DNA from: JAVVHH01 sp964657565
Lineage (GTDB): Bacteria > Pseudomonadota > Alphaproteobacteria > Acetobacterales > Acetobacteraceae
DNA: 64,000 nucleotides
Direction of reading: 5' to 3'
NCBI GenBank assembly: GCA_964657565.1
Contig: CAZZVQ010000012.1
Coordinates: 11,071 to 75,070 of the forward strand
Shown: positions 1 through 6,966 of the stretch, one piece after another
How positions within the stretch are numbered: position 1 is the first letter of the stretch
Layout: every line of letters begins with the position of its first letter
The notes under the pieces: model-generated
Database searches by the model: none
Seen by the model: only the letters and a program-made list of their open reading frames with translations
Told to the model about the DNA's origin: nothing
Made by a program: the position numbers and the translations under genes

Positions 1-843
1 GGCAGGGCAGCCGGCGTCTACAAGGCCGAAGGCATCGACCTTGCCATCGGCGAGGGACAGGGTTCCGTACGCACCGTGCAGACCGTCGCCAACGGCAGCG
101 ACACGTTCGGCCTCGCCGATGGCGGCAGCGTCATCGCCGGCGCCTCGCGCGGTGCGCCGGTCGTTTCCGTGATGGGCATCCTCAACAAGTCGCCCTACGC
201 CATCACCTTCCGCGCCGAGGCCGGCGTGAACTCGCTCAAGGACGTCGAAGGCAAGACCATCGCCGTGTCCGCGGGCGAGGCCTCGCTCGCCCTTCTGCCG
301 CCGCTGTGGGAGCGCAACGGCGTGGATGGCAGCAAGGTGCACGCGCTGACGGTCGACGGCGCAGGCAAGATCGTCGCGATTCTGCAAAAGCGGGTGGACG
401 GCATTCTGGGCGGTGTTGAAAACCAAGTCGTCGTCCTGTCGCAGAAGGGCCTGCCACAGAAGACCTTCGCGTTCGCCGACTACGGGTTGAACACCGAGGG
501 ATTGACCATCCTGGTCTCCAGATCGACCCTGGCGGATAAGCCCGAGTTGGTCACCCGCTTCGTGCGGGCCACGCGCAAGGCGATCGAGCTCGCGCGCGCG
601 AACCCCGATGCGGCGATCGAGGCCGCGCTCGCCGAAAAGCCGCAGGGGGACAAGGACCTCCTGCGGGCGCAACTCCTTGCCTCGCTCGGTCTGCTGGAAT
701 CGCCGGCGTCGAAGGGCACCCCACTCGGCTACATGGCCCCCGCAGACTGGGCAGCGACGCTCGAAACGATGAAGCGATACCAGGACGTGGTGACCGACAT
801 GAAGCCCACCGACTTCTACACCGATCAGTTCGTCGACAAGTAA
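1..843 (+). CDS. ABC transporter substrate-binding protein, NMT1/THI5-like (5' end outside the window)
   Basis: The reading frame is open from the first base, so the start codon and signal peptide lie upstream of the window; 280 residues are visible. The visible N-terminus (GIDLAIGEGQGSVRTVQ) is the typical ligand-loop region of periplasmic NMT1/THI5-like binding proteins, followed by the GLADGGSV stretch and the later VTRFVRATRKAIELA helix. Such proteins bind a small substrate (pyrimidines, sulfonates, nitrate-like or aromatic compounds) in the periplasm and deliver it to an ABC importer. The substrate cannot be read from the sequence. No permease or ATPase gene for it follows; the partner genes are probably upstream. 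The family call is fairly secure and the ligand is unknown. Confidence 0.85.
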   Translation, partial: GRAAGVYKAEGIDLAIGEGQGSVRTVQTVANGSDTFGLADGGSVIAGASRGAPVVSVMGILNKSPYAITFRAEAGVNSLKDVEGKTIAVSAGEASLALLPPLWERNGVDGSKVHALTVDGAGKIVAILQKRVDGILGGVENQVVVLSQKGLPQKTFAFADYGLNTEGLTILVSRSTLADKPELVTRFVRATRKAIELARANPDAAIEAALAEKPQGDKDLLRAQLLASLGLLESPASKGTPLGYMAPADWAATLETMKRYQDVVTDMKPTDFYTDQFVDK

Positions 844-880
844 GCCCGGCGAGATCAGGCGGCGACAGCTTCGTCGAACG

Positions 881-1158
881 ATGCATTCGCCGCTTACCAA
901 TATCGGCACCAACATGGCCTGCAATGGCCGCAACTTCCCGGGCTGGCCTTGTGACGAGGAGGCGAAGCGGCTGCGCCAGGCGTTCCTGGACTCCGACGAC
1001 GCAGCGCGGCCGGCCGCGTTGGATGCGCTGCACACCTATTTGGCGACGGTGCAGCCCTACATCGAGATGGGTCAGTATCAGCAGCCGGTGGCGCTGCGCA
1101 GTGGCGTGACGGTTTCTTGGAGTCGCCGGTGATCGTCTATTGGAATTTGGACAAGTAG
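881..1158 (+). pseudogene. C-terminal remnant of a family 5 (peptide/nickel-type) substrate-binding protein, frameshifted
   Basis: The translation from 881 starts in the middle of a family 5 binding protein (TNIGTNMACNGRNFPGWPCD, then DEEAKRLRQAF), the usual near-C-terminal segment of these roughly 520-residue proteins. At about 1108-1112 the frame breaks: reading on gives SWSRR and a stop, while the neighbouring frame gives GFLESPVIVYWNLDK and a stop at 1156-1158, which is the normal family ending. So about 90 residues of the C-terminus survive with a one-base shift, and the first 400 or so residues are missing. There is no believable start codon or ribosome site. It is a relic of a dipeptide-type ABC importer operon, which explains why the next gene follows so closely. 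Confidence 0.8.
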
Positions 1159-1167
1159 GAGCCGGCC

Positions 1168-1938
1168 ATGGATGTATCGGACGTGATCGCGCGGGCAGAA
1201 GCCGGCGGAGCCATTATCGGTGTTTCCGCCGTATCGGCGACAGGCGAGCGGTTCTCGCACAATGGCAAACGCCGATTCGTCGCGGCCAGCACGGTCAAGA
1301 TTGCGATCATGGTCGAGCTGTTCCGCCAGATCGATGCCGGCCACCTATCGCTGGACACACGCCATACGCTGCGCCCGGAGGACAAGGCCACCGGCAGCGG
1401 CGTGGTGGCCAACCTGCATGCCGGGATCGAACTCACGCTGGGCGACCTCGCCTATCTGATGATGAGCATTAGTGACAACTCGTCGACCAACATGCTCATC
1501 GACTATGTCGGGCAGGAGCGGGTGAACGCGACGATGCGGGATCTGGGCATGACCAACTCGACGCTCGGACGCCGGATGCGCGGCATGCAGGCGGAGGCGA
1601 GCGAGCAGGAGAACTGGGCCGTGCCGGACGACTACACTCTCGCCATCGGCGCGTTGCTCGACGGCAGCGCCGCCTCGGCTGCATCCTGCGCCAAGATGCT
1701 GGAACTCCTCGAGGCACAACAGAACGAGCGCCGGATCGCACGACACCTGCCCCGGACCGACCGTCCCCGCTGGGGCTCCAAGACCGGCAGCTTGCCGGGC
1801 GTGACCAATGATGTCGGCTACGTGGTCTCGGCTCAGGGACCGGTGATCATGGCCATTTTCTGCGAGAACCAACCGAACCCGCACGACGGCGAGCAGATCG
1901 TCGGAGAGATCGCCAATGCTTTGCTCGGCATGAACTAG
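1168..1938 (+). CDS. Class A beta-lactamase-fold serine hydrolase
   Basis: The 256-residue product has the three motifs of penicillin-recognising serine enzymes: STVK at residues 41-44 (nucleophile Ser41), SDN at 102-104 and KTG at 205-207. The start is set by AGGAG at about 1157-1161, seven bases before the ATG. No signal peptide is visible, since the N-terminus MDVSDVIARAEAGGAIIG is not hydrophobic enough, so unlike true secreted beta-lactamases it may stay in the cytoplasm. The omega-loop ExxLN motif of resistance enzymes is not evident; the matching stretch reads EASEQENWAVPDDY. Genes of this type are often found beside peptide ABC transporters, as here beside the binding-protein remnant, which suggests a role on amide or peptide substrates. 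Antibiotic resistance is not implied. Confidence 0.85.
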   Translation: MDVSDVIARAEAGGAIIGVSAVSATGERFSHNGKRRFVAASTVKIAIMVELFRQIDAGHLSLDTRHTLRPEDKATGSGVVANLHAGIELTLGDLAYLMMSISDNSSTNMLIDYVGQERVNATMRDLGMTNSTLGRRMRGMQAEASEQENWAVPDDYTLAIGALLDGSAASAASCAKMLELLEAQQNERRIARHLPRTDRPRWGSKTGSLPGVTNDVGYVVSAQGPVIMAIFCENQPNPHDGEQIVGEIANALLGMN

Positions 1939-2147
1939 ACAAGCGGGGTGTCGCTGATGTGATAGAGAGCGTGCGAAAAGTCGGGAGCGCAANNNNNNNN
2001 NNNNNNNNNNNNNNNNNNNNNNNNNNNNNNNNNNNNNNNNNNNNNNNNNNNNNNNNNNNNNNNNNNNNNNNNNNNNNNNNNNNNNNNNNNNNGACAAGCG
2101 GGGTGTCGCTGATGTGATAGAGAGCGTGCGAAAAGTCGGGAGCGCAA
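1938..2147. repeat. 55-bp perfect direct repeat flanking a 100-N assembly gap
   Basis: Bases 1938-1992 and 2093-2147 are identical over 55 bases and touch the run of exactly 100 N (1993-2092) on either side. This is how two contig ends sharing a k-mer-length overlap look after scaffolding. The true sequence may hold a single copy and no gap, or a genuine longer repeat such as an insertion sequence. The left copy starts at the last base of the upstream gene's stop codon, so that gene is not affected. Confidence 0.9.
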
Positions 2148-2299
2148 TGATCCTAGAGCATAATCCTCTCCGCTACCGATCCGGCCCGTCAAAATCTTAG
2201 CGTTTCGAGGCTGTGCGGCCTGTCAGATCTGAAGGAGACCGATCCTGGTAGGATGTTATCCTACGACGAAAATTTCGAGCCGACTTTTGGCACGCTCTC
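2120..2299. repeat. 20-bp inverted repeat pair with inner hairpin, possible mobile-element relic
   Basis: The 20-mer at 2120-2139 (gagagcgtgcgaaaagtcgg) recurs as its reverse complement at 2280-2299 with one mismatch. A third copy of the left arm sits before the assembly gap at 1965-1984. A second inverted pair, aaaatctta at 2191-2199 and taagatttt at 2302-2310, overlaps it, and a small perfect hairpin (gtaggat, gtt, atcctac) lies at 2248-2264. Terminal inverted repeats about 180 bases apart around non-coding DNA resemble a miniature inverted-repeat element or the ends of a decayed insertion sequence. I see no transposase. The whole 1939-2388 stretch holds no gene. Confidence 0.5.
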
Positions 2300-2388
2300 G
2301 GTAAGATTTTAGCCGTCGTACAAGTCCGGTTTTGCGACAGCGTGTATGACGGAGTTTGATGGAAAGAAGACCTATCCGTCGCGGACGG

Positions 2389-2784
2389 TCAGCCCTCGGC
2401 CAGGGCTTTAAGCGCAAGCAGATCGCGCTGCACCCATTCAATATCAGCTAAGAATTTCGCGTCCGTCATCTCTGGTTGTCGAAATAGGGTCAGCAGAACT
2501 TCTGCCCCATCCCCGTTCGGGATAATCCTTAAAGGAACGTAAATCTCTGGCCCGCTTCTTATGTCTACGTAGTGATCCATAACACCGAATAAATTCCGAT
2601 CTGTGAAGCGTAGCCTGATCTCTCCCTCGGGACCTTCGGCTTTCCAGCGATCGCCGTCCTTTTTCAACGAGGACTTGCTCAGACCAGACGCCCAGGCCGG
2701 GAAATACTCGGGGTGCCAAATTGCCTCGTAGAGGTCGAGCCATGATCGATCGATGGAAACGCTGACGGTTCGAGCTTCATACAT
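2389..2784 (-). CDS. SRPBCC family protein (START-like ligand-binding fold)
   Basis: This 131-residue protein begins MYEARTVSVSIDRSW and contains WHPEYFPAWASGL, the usual first strand and helix pattern of small SRPBCC/polyketide-cyclase-like proteins. Later come alternating beta strands (EIRLRFTDRNLFGVMDHYVD, then AEVLLTLFRQP) and a long C-terminal helix (DIEWVQRDLLALKALAEG). The length fits the family. These cytoplasmic proteins bind hydrophobic ligands or act as heat-shock-type (AHSA1-like) factors, and no specific function can be given. It stands alone between the inverted-repeat region and the tRNA relic, and its base composition is less GC-rich than its neighbours, which suggests acquisition with this accessory patch. 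Confidence 0.75.
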   Translation of the reverse strand: MYEARTVSVSIDRSWLDLYEAIWHPEYFPAWASGLSKSSLKKDGDRWKAEGPEGEIRLRFTDRNLFGVMDHYVDIRSGPEIYVPLRIIPNGDGAEVLLTLFRQPEMTDAKFLADIEWVQRDLLALKALAEG

Positions 2785-2978
2785 GCCGCCATCCCTCTTT
2801 GAGCTTCTCTCAGCCTACCCAAAGGCCACCGTGTCGCTCAGTTTCAAGCACAAGATGCCCGAATGGGCCCCCAAATGCGGACTCTCTGCGGACTCATTTG
2901 CGTGGCAGGCTTCTGACGCCTGCTGGCGTTATGGCGATGGCTGGCAATCCCTGACGATTGCTGGCGAGCCGGAATTTG

Positions 2979-3025
2979 AGACTTTTATCTTGTGGTCCTG
3001 GGTTCGAGTCCGACCGGGCCCACCA
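2979..3025 (+). pseudogene. Decayed 3' half of a tRNA (T loop, acceptor strand and CCA)
   Basis: The T loop ttcgagt lies at 3003-3009. It is followed by exactly the canonical spacing: five T-stem bases (3010-3014), a seven-base acceptor strand cgggccc (3015-3021), discriminator A and an encoded CCA (3023-3025). The T stem has two mismatches. An anticodon-arm-like acttttatct sits at 2981-2990, but no D arm or matching 5' acceptor strand exists upstream, so this cannot be a working tRNA. The arm is faintly like tRNA-Lys(TTT). Such 3' ends are left at tRNA-targeted integration sites. The rest of 2785-3170 shows no convincing gene. Confidence 0.5.
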
Positions 3026-3170
3026 GTTTCACCAGACGAGCTGGCGCGTGCGTCGGCAGACTTTACAGGCGGGCGAGAGATCATCGTCAAAACCCGCTAA
3101 AGTAGCGTAATTGCAGCATGGCACAATCGTTGCTTCGTCCCGCCACAAGGCCGGATCACGAGGGATCGAT

Positions 3171-3482
3171 ATGGACAGCACCTCCACCACAGCCGTAGCC
3201 ACACTCCCCGGAGCGATGGGCCCGTTCGCAGACGTTCTTCGGAATCGCAGGGGCGCTGCCTCGGTGGAATACGCGCTGCTCGCCGCCATGATCGCCGGTG
3301 CAGCGTTGGTTGGGCTCGCCCCGTTCGGCAAAGCTCTCGCCCAAGAGCTGTCGGGTTTCTCGCGCGATCTCGGATTGATGGGAGCCTCTGCAGCAGGCTG
3401 CCCCAGGGTCGAATGGACTGATGCGGAGCTTCGTTACCAAGCCACGTTCAAACACACGCCGGAACCATCTCCTCTCCCCTGA
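3171..3482 (+). CDS. Flp/Fap-type IVb pilin-like protein
   Basis: The 103-residue product has the type IVb pilin signature: a basic stretch (FADVLRNRRGAASVEYALLA) with the glycine, the Glu-Tyr pair five residues later, and a hydrophobic helix running through MIAGAALVGLAPFGKAL. The prepilin peptidase would cut after the glycine of RRGA. The start is chosen at 3171 because GAGGG lies seven bases before it. The tail beyond residue 60, with LGLMGASAAGCPRVEWTDAEL, is longer than in classic Flp pilins of about 60 residues and contains one cysteine. No cpa/tad assembly genes are nearby, so if it is used the machinery must be elsewhere. It could be one of several scattered Flp-like genes. Confidence 0.8.
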   Translation: MDSTSTTAVATLPGAMGPFADVLRNRRGAASVEYALLAAMIAGAALVGLAPFGKALAQELSGFSRDLGLMGASAAGCPRVEWTDAELRYQATFKHTPEPSPLP

Positions 3483-3572
3483 GAGCGTTTGGCGACACGA
3501 CCTCGCGCCGGAGTCCCACCAGGGACGGTCAATCGCCCGCCGCGTGCGCCTCGTCACAGTGCGTCATAGGAG

Positions 3573-3585
3573 TGGTAAACTACCA
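3573..3585 (+). promoter_or_regulatory. Small palindrome upstream of the haloperoxidase-like gene
   Basis: TGGTA-AAC-TACCA is a perfect five-base inverted repeat about 60 bases before the GTG start at 3645, in an AT-richer patch. It could be an operator half-site pair. A possible -35 (TTGATC, starting at 3586) follows directly, but the -10 match is poor. The site is tentative. Confidence 0.25.
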
Positions 3586-3644
3586 TTGATCCTCACCGCA
3601 AAAGTCTTTACACATTGTTAACTTCTTGCTGGTGAGGAACTAAG

Positions 3645-5129
3645 GTGCTGCGACTGGAGAGCTTGCACGAGCGGTTTTCGCTGGCGGCCGTTGCCATCCT
3701 GGGACTGTGCGGCGGCATCCAACCCGCCTTCGCCAACGCCATCACGGACGTTGACACCGCCCTGCTCGCGGCGATCCGCGCCTCGGCCTCGGCGCCACCG
3801 GTCTCCTCGCGCGACATCGCGATGGTCAGCATCGCGATGTACGACGCGGTCAACGCGACCACCGGGCTCTACGACAAGCCGTACGCCTACCAGGGTCCGG
3901 CCGCGATCGGGCTCTCGGCCGACGCCGCCGCCTACGCCGCGGGCTACGCCATGCTGTCGAGCCTGTTCCCGGGCCAGTCCGCCGGGTTGCAGACGCAGGA
4001 AGCGGCCGCGCTGGCCAACCTCGGCCTCTCGCCGACGCAGCTGGCCTCGAGCGTGAGCTTCGGCAGCGGCATCGCCTCCTCCTTCTACACCGCCCGCGCC
4101 ACCGACGGCAGCGCGACCGCGCAAACCCCCTACGTGCCGGGCAACCAGCCGGGCAACTACCAGTTCACCGCACCCGGCCAGACCACAATCGTCCAACCCG
4201 GCTGGGGCAACGTGACGCCGTTCGCCATCACGTCCGTCGCCAGTGTCTCGCCGCCGCCGCTCTGGGGGCCCGGCACGGCCTATGCCGACGAGACCGCCTA
4301 CCTCGCCTCGGCGCACTACCAATCCGACCTCACGACGGTGCAGACGATCGGCTGCTCCACGTGCGGCCAGACCAAGGACGAGTTGGACCTCACCGCGTTC
4401 TGGTCCGACACCAACGGCAATGCCAAGTTCGCGTCCACCGAGACGCCTCCCGGTCAATGGCTCGCCATCACCGACAGCGTGGCACAAGCCACCGGGCTCG
4501 ACCTGGTCGACACGGCCCGGCTGACCGCCCTGGTCGGCACCTCGATGGCCGATGCCGGCATCGTCTCCTGGGCGGTCAAGAACTACAACGATTTCTGGCG
4601 TCCCGACACCGCCATCCACGCCACGATCGATCCGAGCTGGAAGCCGCTCTGGCCCGACCCGCAATTCCAGAGCTACGTCTCCGGCCACAGCACGTACAGC
4701 ATGTCCGCCGCCACGGCCCTGGCCACGTATTCCGGGACCGACGACGTCTCCTTCTGCAGCACCGCCGATCCCAACAGCCACGACGCCACCAACCAGCCGC
4801 TCGCCCTCACGCCCTACGCCACACCGGTGGTGACGACCTACGACGACCCCTACGGCGGCAGCTACAGCGTCACCGCGATCAGCCCGTCGCAACGGTGCTA
4901 CAGCAGCTTCAGTTCGGCGGCCTACGAGGCCGGGTTGAGCCGCATCCTGGGCGGCATCCATTTCCCGACCGACAACGTCGTCGGTCTCAGTACCGGCGCG
5001 GCCGTCGCGCTCGAGGTCGCCGCGAACCAGTTCACCGTGCCCGAGCCGGCGAGCATCACCTTCGTCGTCACCGGGGTGGCCGGGCTGTTCGGGATGCGTC
5101 GACGCGCCCGGATCGGGTGCCCGCGCTGA
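3645..5129 (+). CDS. Vanadium-dependent haloperoxidase-like (PAP2-fold) protein with PEP-CTERM anchor
   Basis: The 494-residue exported protein has all three parts of the vanadate/phosphate pocket: K312-x6-R319-P320 (KNYNDFWRP), S346-G347-H348 and SR433-to-H439 (SRILGGIHFPTD). These motifs occur in vanadium haloperoxidases and related acid phosphatases, so either halide oxidation or phosphatase activity is possible. A signal peptide (to about residue 30, PAFANA) precedes the mature part. The C-terminus VPEPASITFVVTGVAGLFG followed by MRRRAR is a PEP-CTERM sorting signal, read by an exosortase that is not in this window. The GTG start is supported by GAGG about nine bases upstream. The stop overlaps the next start by one base (TGATG), so the two are translationally coupled. 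Confidence 0.88.
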   Translation: MLRLESLHERFSLAAVAILGLCGGIQPAFANAITDVDTALLAAIRASASAPPVSSRDIAMVSIAMYDAVNATTGLYDKPYAYQGPAAIGLSADAAAYAAGYAMLSSLFPGQSAGLQTQEAAALANLGLSPTQLASSVSFGSGIASSFYTARATDGSATAQTPYVPGNQPGNYQFTAPGQTTIVQPGWGNVTPFAITSVASVSPPPLWGPGTAYADETAYLASAHYQSDLTTVQTIGCSTCGQTKDELDLTAFWSDTNGNAKFASTETPPGQWLAITDSVAQATGLDLVDTARLTALVGTSMADAGIVSWAVKNYNDFWRPDTAIHATIDPSWKPLWPDPQFQSYVSGHSTYSMSAATALATYSGTDDVSFCSTADPNSHDATNQPLALTPYATPVVTTYDDPYGGSYSVTAISPSQRCYSSFSSAAYEAGLSRILGGIHFPTDNVVGLSTGAAVALEVAANQFTVPEPASITFVVTGVAGLFGMRRRARIGCPR

Positions 5130-5947
5130 TGCCGGCCGCGGGCGCGACCTCACGGACTGCGGCCGCCCTGCTGCTGATGTCTCTCAGTGCCGCGCCAGCC
5201 TGGGCCGAGCCGGCGAAATACCCCTGCCTGATCGAGCCGTTCCGCGACATCAAGCTCGCCACCCCGAGCAGCGGCGTGCTGGAGCATGTCATGGTCGACC
5301 GCGGCGACGTCGTGACGAAGGGGCAACTCGTCGCACGGCTCACCTCGGCGATCGAGGAGGCCGAACTCGCCGCCGCGCAGATCAAGGCGCGCGACGACAG
5401 CAGCCTGCAGTCCAAGCTCGCCAAGCGCCAGCTCGCGGAGGCACGCTGGGCCCGGCTGCGCAACTTGACCGGCGAGGCGAAATACGTCTCGCAAGCGCAG
5501 CTCGAACAGGCCGAGGCGGAGACGCTCCAGGCGCGCGCGGACGTGCAGCAGGCGCAGACCGAGCGACAGCTTGCCGCGGTCGAGGTGGAGCATGCGCAGG
5601 CCAAGCTGGCGCAGCGCCGCATCGTCAGCCCGTTCGACGGCGTGGTGAGCAAGCGCGATCTTTCGGAAGGCGAATTCGGCTACGAGCAGCAGCCGGTGCT
5701 CTCGCTGGTGCAGTTGGACCCGCTGAGCGTCGAGCTGTTCCTCCCCGTCTCCGCCTACGGCACGTTGCACGAAGGCGACGACATGACCATCGACCCGCAG
5801 CCGCCGATCGGCGGCCACTATATCGGCAAGGTCTCCACCATCGACCGGGCGTTCGACAGCAAGAGCGGCACCTTCGGCGTGCGCCTCAGCCTGCCCAATC
5901 CGGATCGGAAGCTGCCCTCCGGCATCCGATGCACCGCGTCGAAATAG
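5129..5947 (+). CDS. HlyD/RND-type periplasmic adaptor protein
   Basis: The 272-residue protein opens with a signal peptide (LLLMSLSAAPAWAEPAKYPC) and then shows the membrane-fusion-protein plan. There is a lipoyl half (TPSSGVLEHVMVDRGDVVTKGQLVARL), an alpha-helical hairpin rich in Ala, Glu and Gln (about residues 70-160), the second lipoyl half (IVSPFDGVVSKRDLSEGEF), and a beta-barrel ending in GTFGVRLSLPNPDRKLPSGI. Adaptors of this family bridge an inner-membrane transporter and an outer-membrane channel. Neither partner is adjacent, and it is shorter than a full RND adaptor of about 350 residues because the membrane-proximal domain is minimal. It is coupled to the haloperoxidase-like gene and heads the run of HlyD-containing genes facing the giant protein gene. 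Confidence 0.85.
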   Translation: MPAAGATSRTAAALLLMSLSAAPAWAEPAKYPCLIEPFRDIKLATPSSGVLEHVMVDRGDVVTKGQLVARLTSAIEEAELAAAQIKARDDSSLQSKLAKRQLAEARWARLRNLTGEAKYVSQAQLEQAEAETLQARADVQQAQTERQLAAVEVEHAQAKLAQRRIVSPFDGVVSKRDLSEGEFGYEQQPVLSLVQLDPLSVELFLPVSAYGTLHEGDDMTIDPQPPIGGHYIGKVSTIDRAFDSKSGTFGVRLSLPNPDRKLPSGIRCTASK

Positions 5948-5976
5948 TTGAATCACCCTCAGCGGAGGACATTGAC

Positions 5977-6009
5977 TTGTTGCAACAATCGTCCGTTTCT
6001 CGCTACTCT
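5977..6009 (+). promoter_or_regulatory. Possible promoter with a 12-bp palindrome
   Basis: A perfect palindrome TTGTTGCAACAA lies at 5977-5988. TTGCAA inside it can act as a -35 box, with TACTCT at 6004-6009 as a -10 after an 18-base spacer, 34 bases before the start of the cohesin-like gene at 6043. Overlap of a palindrome with a -35 suggests a repressor or activator site. This is pattern matching only. Confidence 0.3.
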
Positions 6010-6042
6010 GGAAATGATGTGTCTCGGCTCGGGAGTTTGAGT

Positions 6043-6633
6043 ATGGCTTGCAGAAAATGGCTCCCGGCCGCCTTGGTGGCGGGAGTCTGTCTGGGTTCGG
6101 CTTGTCTGGCCCGTCACGCCGATGCTGCAACGATCACGCCGAACGCCCCCACCGCGGTCGCTGGCAGTTCGTTCACGCTCACCTTGTTCGACACCATCGC
6201 TCCGGGATCGGGCATCGGCGCGATCGACCTGCAAATCACGTTCGACTCGAAGCTGCTGAGCCTTGTATCGGTCGTGGATGGCGCTCTGCTGACCGATGCG
6301 GGCTGGGATCCGGCTTATTTCGGTCCCACCGGCGGGGTCAGCATCTCTGAGGACGCTTACACCGGCAATGACCCGGAAGGGACAGGGAGCATCATCTTGG
6401 CGACCTTCAGCGTGCTTGCGTCCGCCCCGACGGTTTCAACCCAGGTCAGCTTTCAGTCGACGAGTGACGCCAACAAGTCACAGTATGAATACCACCTGAT
6501 GCCGATCTCCGAAACGATCGGCATCACTTCGGCATCGAAACCGCCGACCACGGTGCCCGAACCCGGCACCGTCGTCCTCCTGCTCGCCCCGATGCTGGCC
6601 GCCGCCCGCCTGAAACGTCGCGAACGCAGCTGA
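6043..6633 (+). CDS. Cohesin-like domain protein with PEP-CTERM anchor
   Basis: The 196-residue product has a signal peptide (residues 1 to about 28, cut near RHADA) and then a domain of the cohesin/CBM-like beta-sandwich type. It reads TAVAGSSFTLTLFDT, GIGAIDLQITFDSKLLSLVSV, GSIILATFSVLASAP, the pattern of an extracellular cohesin. It ends with VPEPGTVVLLLAPMLAAARLKRRERS, a PEP-CTERM sorting tail that should place it at the outer envelope. The ATG at 6043 is preferred over upstream in-frame starts because GGGAG lies seven bases before it and the signal peptide begins there. Cohesins bind dockerins, and the giant protein encoded opposite ends in a dockerin-like module, so it may be an anchor for it (inference). 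Confidence 0.8.
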   Translation: MACRKWLPAALVAGVCLGSACLARHADAATITPNAPTAVAGSSFTLTLFDTIAPGSGIGAIDLQITFDSKLLSLVSVVDGALLTDAGWDPAYFGPTGGVSISEDAYTGNDPEGTGSIILATFSVLASAPTVSTQVSFQSTSDANKSQYEYHLMPISETIGITSASKPPTTVPEPGTVVLLLAPMLAAARLKRRERS

Positions 6634-6641
6634 GGAACGCC

Positions 6642-6956
6642 ATGTCAGACCCGAGCGGCGCCGCGGCCAGCGAAACGCTAGACCCACCCCCGATAGTGTC
6701 AACGCCGCAGCCGCAAGCGCTGCAGGTCGAAACGGCCGACCTGAAGAGCTCCTACTGCAACGTCTGCAACGTCAACAGCACGCGCGAGGAAGTCGTGCTG
6801 AATTTCGGCGTGAACCATGGCTGGGACCGGGCACAGGGCGGCAAGGTCAACCTGCAGCACCGCGTCATCCTCAGCCCGCAAGCCGCCAAGCGCGTCGCCG
6901 CCATGCTCAACCGGGTCGTGCAGGACTACGAGACCCGGCATGGCACGCTGACCTGA
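6642..6956 (+). CDS. DUF3467 family protein
   Basis: The 104-residue soluble protein has a disordered Pro/Ala-rich N-terminus (residues 1-30) and then the DUF3467 core. That core has TADLKSSYCNVCNVNSTREEVVLNFG, a variable loop, and HRVILSPQAAKRVAAMLNRVVQDYE. The function of DUF3467 is unknown; members are small cytoplasmic proteins often encoded near secretion or virulence-type loci. Here the conserved strand carries a CNVC pair instead of the more usual NNV-type residues, which could be redox- or metal-sensitive. It starts nine bases after the previous stop with AGGA upstream, and the next gene starts eleven bases later, so it belongs to the same transcription unit as the HlyD/M50/SecA genes. 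Confidence 0.82.
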   Translation: MSDPSGAAASETLDPPPIVSTPQPQALQVETADLKSSYCNVCNVNSTREEVVLNFGVNHGWDRAQGGKVNLQHRVILSPQAAKRVAAMLNRVVQDYETRHGTLT

Positions 6957-6966
6957 TCGCCCCTGC

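Noticed and set aside
1168..1938. Antibiotic-resistance beta-lactamase
   Set aside because: The serine motifs are present, but there is no signal peptide and no ExxLN omega-loop motif, and the genomic context is a peptide transporter relic.
2979..3025. Functional tRNA gene
   Set aside because: The T stem has two mismatches and there is no D arm or matching 5' acceptor strand in the preceding 60 bases.
2753..3100. 115-codon plus-strand open frame
   Set aside because: It overlaps the start of the SRPBCC gene on the other strand and runs through the tRNA relic. No family is recognisable and the start is unconvincing.
3618..5153. 511-codon minus-strand open frame opposite the haloperoxidase-like gene
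   Set aside because: Opposite strand of a gene with all catalytic motifs. Composition is Arg/Gly/Val-rich without structure.
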